The notes under the pieces: generated by a model
The model's database searches: none
The model's input: only the letters and a program-made list of their open reading frames with translations
Told to the model about the DNA's origin: nothing
Part shown: positions 60,707-64,000 of the stretch, piece by piece
How positions within the stretch are numbered: the stretch's first letter is position 1
Layout: every line of letters starts with the position of its first letter
Assembly (NCBI GenBank): GCA_051252455.1
Contig: JBPOFM010000001.1
Coordinates: 62,001-126,000, forward strand
Reading direction: 5' to 3'
DNA: 64,000 nucleotides
DNA from: JBPOFM01 sp051252455
Lineage (GTDB): Bacteria; Bacteroidota; Bacteroidia; Flavobacteriales; Flavobacteriaceae
Program-made: the position numbers and the translations under genes

Positions 60707-62377
60707 TTATTTTTTTCTTTCTAAAAGAACAATTTCGTATTCAGAATCGATAGCTACGTGTCCGTTCTGCACTTTGACGACTTGGTTTGAATAGGCATCA
60801 CGTAGTTGTTCCCCATCTTTAAATACTTTGGAAACGTCTAAATGTTTTTTGCCTTTATTTAAAGCAAGACCAATCACGACCAAGTCATTGTAATTGCCTT
60901 TTGTAAAACTTCTATAGAACACGTAAGGATCCTGTGTCATCATTTGATGAACGCCAGCTCCAACAGCAGGATGATTCTTTCTGAATTGTCCTAATTTTTG
61001 CCAATGAGCCAAAATGCTTTTGGTCTCGCTATTCGTTTTAAGATCATTCCAATTCATAAAGGAACGTAGGGTCGCATCGCCAACCGTACCTTCGATCACC
61101 AATGATCTTGCGGATTCATCACCATAATAAATTTGTGAAGTTCCTGGAGCTAATAGTAGTTTTGTTGCTGTTTCATAAGGTTTTTCACGTTGGGCATCAA
61201 ATGGTTGACCGTCATCATGCGATGTGAGATAGTTTAGCAATCCATAGTCTTTTAGGTTATTCTGAAGCATTTTCGAATAATCGCTAAATACAGTTTCATT
61301 TTCCTGTTGCTGCATATTCCACTTAAATTCGAAGTTGATTAAGCTGTTAAAAGCATTATCATAATAATTAATCATTTTTCCACCCAAATCATAGGCTTTT
61401 CCTGAAGTGATACCATAACCATAAACTTCGCCGACAAGGTAAAATGCATTATCATCCAATACCCTTTCTGAATGATTCGCTTTCCAATCGGCAAAAGCAG
61501 CATCACATTCCGTTTTAAACTCTTGCCAAACAGTTTCTTCTGTATGTTTTACCGTATCAACGCGATAACCATCGATTCCATAATCTCTAATGTAATCTGT
61601 TAACCATTTCATGATATAAAAACGAGGTGCTCGTGGATGACCCGTTTTTTCAAAATAGGCATCTAATTCGGCCACTTCTTGATCGTAACGTCCTTCTTTT
61701 TTCCATTTTTCAACCAATTGTGGAGGCAACTCGACATCTTCGTTGCTTTCTGTTCTGATGTCTGGTAGATTTTTAACCAAGGTACAGGACACTGTAGTAT
61801 CATAAGATTTATAATCGCAAGTTGGTGAAGTTCTCACCCATTCCTTTGGCCAGACCGGATCGCTCTCTGTCACTGGACCTGTGTGATTGATGACGGCATC
61901 CAACACAATTCTGATACCATTTTTATGAGCCGTTTCTACCAATTCTTTTAAATCTTCTTCAGTTCCAAAATTTGGATCTAGACGTGTCCAATCGCTCGTC
62001 CAATAGCCATGAAAACCATACGTTAAGCCCGTCCCTTCATCTGTTCCGCCATGAATCTGTTCTACAATCGGAGACAACCAAATAGCATTAACTCCTAAAT
62101 CTGCAAAATAACCATCTTCAATTTTTTGGGTCACACCTTTAATATCGCCACCTTCAAAACCACGTAACTTTCCAGATTCTTTAGTTCTATCAAAATTGAC
62201 ATCATTAGACGTGTCGCCATTGTTGAATCGATCCGTCAAAAGGAAATAGAGATTTGCACCCTCCCAAACAAAAGATGTTTCCTCATTTGATACCTCTGCT
62301 ACTAATTTATTATCTTTCTTTTCCTTGCAACCAGAAAACAAGACTAATGTTAATATAACGATTAAATTTTTTTTCAC
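60707..62377 (-). CDS. GH13 alpha-amylase family lipoprotein, longer copy
   Basis: 556 residues starting at a GTG (62377), because the lipoprotein signal VKKNLIVILTLVLFSGCKE begins there and no ATG precedes it; the GTGA overlaps the GH31 stop by four bases. GH13 landmarks: FLLTDRFNNGDTSND, RIVLDAVINHTGPVT, GIDGYRVDTVKHTEE with the nucleophile, FYLVGEVYGYG with the acid/base, and LTSHDDGQPFD. The order and sequence resemble the SusA/neopullulanase group. It would act on alpha-glucans outside the inner membrane. Confidence 0.92.
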   Translation of the reverse strand: MKKNLIVILTLVLFSGCKEKKDNKLVAEVSNEETSFVWEGANLYFLLTDRFNNGDTSNDVNFDRTKESGKLRGFEGGDIKGVTQKIEDGYFADLGVNAIWLSPIVEQIHGGTDEGTGLTYGFHGYWTSDWTRLDPNFGTEEDLKELVETAHKNGIRIVLDAVINHTGPVTESDPVWPKEWVRTSPTCDYKSYDTTVSCTLVKNLPDIRTESNEDVELPPQLVEKWKKEGRYDQEVAELDAYFEKTGHPRAPRFYIMKWLTDYIRDYGIDGYRVDTVKHTEETVWQEFKTECDAAFADWKANHSERVLDDNAFYLVGEVYGYGITSGKAYDLGGKMINYYDNAFNSLINFEFKWNMQQQENETVFSDYSKMLQNNLKDYGLLNYLTSHDDGQPFDAQREKPYETATKLLLAPGTSQIYYGDESARSLVIEGTVGDATLRSFMNWNDLKTNSETKSILAHWQKLGQFRKNHPAVGAGVHQMMTQDPYVFYRSFTKGNYNDLVVIGLALNKGKKHLDVSKVFKDGEQLRDAYSNQVVKVQNGHVAIDSEYEIVLLERKK

Positions 62378-63999
62378 TTGTCTAATTTTATTTTGATTTT
62401 AGATTCATTTGCCGTGTTCCATTGCACTGGAATTGTCAATGTTTTAGTTGTTGAATTCCAATTAACTTCTGTTTTCACGCCGTTAATTTTGACTCTTTTC
62501 GGTTGTCTTCCAATGTTATGAACCACAAGTTCGATCGTTTTGATTGAGGTAACAAAGCTCTTTCCTATTTCGGCCTCGAATTCAATTTCGATTTCATTTT
62601 TCTCAAATTCGCTTTTGAAATGAAGTAATTCGTAAGCACCAGTTTCAAACGTATTTGGTGTCTTGCCATCGTCGTTGTAAAGCTGACCTGAACTTTCTGT
62701 AACGGTTGTTTCGAAATAAAAATGTATATCTAAATTCGTTCCGCTATAGTCTTTGGTGCTTTGCATTGGCTTTGCCATTGGAATGATGGCGCCAGCTTTC
62801 ACAAAGGTCGGAATGTAATCTGAATGGGTTTTTATAATTTTATTTTGTCCTCCCTCAAATCTCTCGCCTGAATAAAAATCAAACCATATATGATTTTTTG
62901 GAAAATAAACCTCCGTTTCTGTTAGCCTCGATTTCATAATTGGTACAATCAAGAAATCTTCTCCCCACAAATATTCGGAAGCATCCAACAGTAATCGTTT
63001 TGTGTCATCCTCAAAAAATAGTGGACGCATCAAAGGTGTTCCATGGGTACGATTTTCAAAAGCCAAAGTATAATTATATGGCAAAAGTTTATAGCGTAGT
63101 TCTATTGATTTTTTGGCCAAAGCCTTCGTTTTTGCTTCTCTAAAAACAGGCTCCGCTGGAACTTCCTCTTGTGCATGAGGTCTATAAATTGGCTGAAAAA
63201 CGCCATATTGTAACCATCGGGTGTATAATTCATCATCGAGATTATCACCAGCAAAACCACCTAAATCTGAATGCATATACCCAAGTCCTTGCATTCCCAT
63301 TTGTAAGGCAATTTCTGGTTGACTTTGCAAACCTCCCCAAGTTCTATTAACATCACCTGACCAAGGCATCATCCCAAAGCGTTGCGAACCTGAATAGCCT
63401 GCTCGCATTAAGATAAAAGGTCTTTGATTTGGAAAATCGGTCTTATAACCTTCATATACTAACCGTGCCCAATCATGGCCATAGATATTATGAACCTCAT
63501 CAGCTGTTCCCGTCGCGTGAAGCAATTTTGATGGATGCACTTCTGGTTCGCCCAAATCACCCCAAACTCCTGTGACACCCATTTTGGCCAGATCTTTATA
63601 AATATTCCAGAACCAAGACTTCCCTTTTGGATTGTAGATATCTATCAGTCCAGTATTTCCGAAGTAGAAATCATACTTGAACGGATTTCCAAGTGAATCT
63701 TTTGCCAACACATCTTTAGTTACTGACTCTTGCCATCGCTTCGAAGTTGTGAGAATAAATGGTTCTGTCACTAAAATCGTATTAACATCTTTGGATGTCA
63801 AATCCTTCATCATTTGTTCGGCATTTGGGAAAGAATCTTTTAGAAATTCCAGATTTCCCATGTGACCTTGAATGTCTTTACCAAACCAAAAAATATCGAT
63901 AATAATAGCATCCAAAGGAATTTCCTCTTCTCTAAATTTTTGGACGGTTTCTTCAACTTCCTTTTGAGAATGGTATCCAAAACGACTAGAGAAATTTCC
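62374..63999 (-). CDS. GH31 alpha-glucosidase (5' end cut by the window edge)
   Basis: At least 541 residues are visible and the frame runs open off the right edge (RFGYHSQKEVEETVQKF is read before the TTG at 63915, which is not a start). Landmarks of GH31: LDAIIIDIFWFGKDIQGHMG, GVWGDLGEPEVHPS with the catalytic nucleophile Asp, FAGDNLDDELYTRWLQYGVF and YLWGEDFLIVPIM, then the C-terminal beta domains. It removes terminal glucose from alpha-glucans. It overlaps the GH13 gene by four bases and leads an alpha-glucan operon whose upstream part (possibly SusCD) lies beyond the window. Confidence 0.92.
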   Translation of the reverse strand, partial: GNFSSRFGYHSQKEVEETVQKFREEEIPLDAIIIDIFWFGKDIQGHMGNLEFLKDSFPNAEQMMKDLTSKDVNTILVTEPFILTTSKRWQESVTKDVLAKDSLGNPFKYDFYFGNTGLIDIYNPKGKSWFWNIYKDLAKMGVTGVWGDLGEPEVHPSKLLHATGTADEVHNIYGHDWARLVYEGYKTDFPNQRPFILMRAGYSGSQRFGMMPWSGDVNRTWGGLQSQPEIALQMGMQGLGYMHSDLGGFAGDNLDDELYTRWLQYGVFQPIYRPHAQEEVPAEPVFREAKTKALAKKSIELRYKLLPYNYTLAFENRTHGTPLMRPLFFEDDTKRLLLDASEYLWGEDFLIVPIMKSRLTETEVYFPKNHIWFDFYSGERFEGGQNKIIKTHSDYIPTFVKAGAIIPMAKPMQSTKDYSGTNLDIHFYFETTVTESSGQLYNDDGKTPNTFETGAYELLHFKSEFEKNEIEIEFEAEIGKSFVTSIKTIELVVHNIGRQPKRVKINGVKTEVNWNSTTKTLTIPVQWNTANESKIKIKLDK

Positions 64000-64000
64000 T

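Noticed and set aside
1..64000. tRNA, rRNA, CRISPR arrays, insertion sequences or prophage
   Set aside because: Scanned by eye for cloverleaf-type clusters, regularly spaced direct repeats, transposase or integrase motifs and found none; weak or short RNA genes could be missed without a covariance search.

Overview
This is an AT-rich bacterial chromosome segment that reads as Bacteroidota, most likely a marine-type member of the Flavobacteriaceae. The evidence is a SusC/SusD pair, lipoprotein-type glycosidases, mevalonate-pathway genes, a metallophosphatase fused to an outer-membrane barrel, TAnnTTTG-type promoter boxes and generally weak Shine-Dalgarno signals. I see no rRNA, tRNA, CRISPR array, transposase, integrase or phage gene. 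The window is densely packed and both ends cut through genes.

Layout. (1) 1-7479 is a purine-oxidation block: the tail of an outer-membrane barrel protein, a guanine deaminase, a two-subunit xanthine dehydrogenase, a small membrane protein, then on the minus strand a P-loop NTPase, a polytopic membrane protein and the XdhC maturation factor. (2) 7631-30386 is a long, mostly plus-strand locus centred on arsenosugar-type genes: a CMD/peroxidase-like protein, radical-SAM ArsS, two DUF2064 glycosyltransferase-like proteins, a SusC/SusD pair, a sodium symporter, an odd phosphoesterase, a periplasmic rhodanese, a purine nucleoside phosphorylase with an unusual pocket, a sterol-desaturase-type hydroxylase, a DUF547 lipoprotein, a TIGR04283-type glycosyltransferase, an FAD/Fe-S redox pair and three more glycosyltransferases. 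A minus-strand pair (GH113-like lipoprotein and PPP-type phosphatase) interrupts it. No arsenite methyltransferase (ArsM) is present here. (3) 30346-34585 (minus) holds a VOC protein and a polyamine operon: arginine decarboxylase, agmatinase, a deoxyhypusine-synthase-like protein and an acidic small protein. (4) 34905-42887 (minus) holds a pseudouridine synthase whose catalytic Asp is Gly, a UbiA prenyltransferase, mevalonate kinase, a four-helix-bundle protein, diphosphomevalonate decarboxylase, DUF1697, a BaiN-like flavoprotein, a glycerophosphodiesterase and an acyl-CoA thioesterase. (5) 43018-47557 holds a lipoprotein and the phosphatase/barrel fusion. (6) 47634-55186 (minus) is a thiol and methionine-oxidation block: EgtD, EgtB, a hydrolase-OsmC fusion, three different MsrA proteins, MsrB, SelO and a small GNAT protein. 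(7) 55333-58990 holds an HD-domain protein fused to a Pycsar-effector-like membrane domain, convergent with a GAF-domain protein. (8) 59199-64000 (minus) is an alpha-glucan operon: a GH31 alpha-glucosidase (cut by the window end) and two GH13 lipoproteins.

How they fit together. In the central locus, ArsS is expected to attach a 5'-deoxyadenosyl group to methylated arsenic. The phosphorylase would then remove adenine, and the glycosyltransferases, phosphoesterase and lipid-type enzymes would build the sugar, or possibly a lipid-linked product. The nearby purine-oxidation genes could handle the released base, but that link is inference. The most interesting observations are this extended locus with its SusC/D-symporter insertion, the phosphorylase pocket changes, the inactivated-looking pseudouridine synthase, the three-copy palindromic repeat family, a 21-bp tandem repeat, the stacked oxidative-repair operon and the HD-PycTM fusion.
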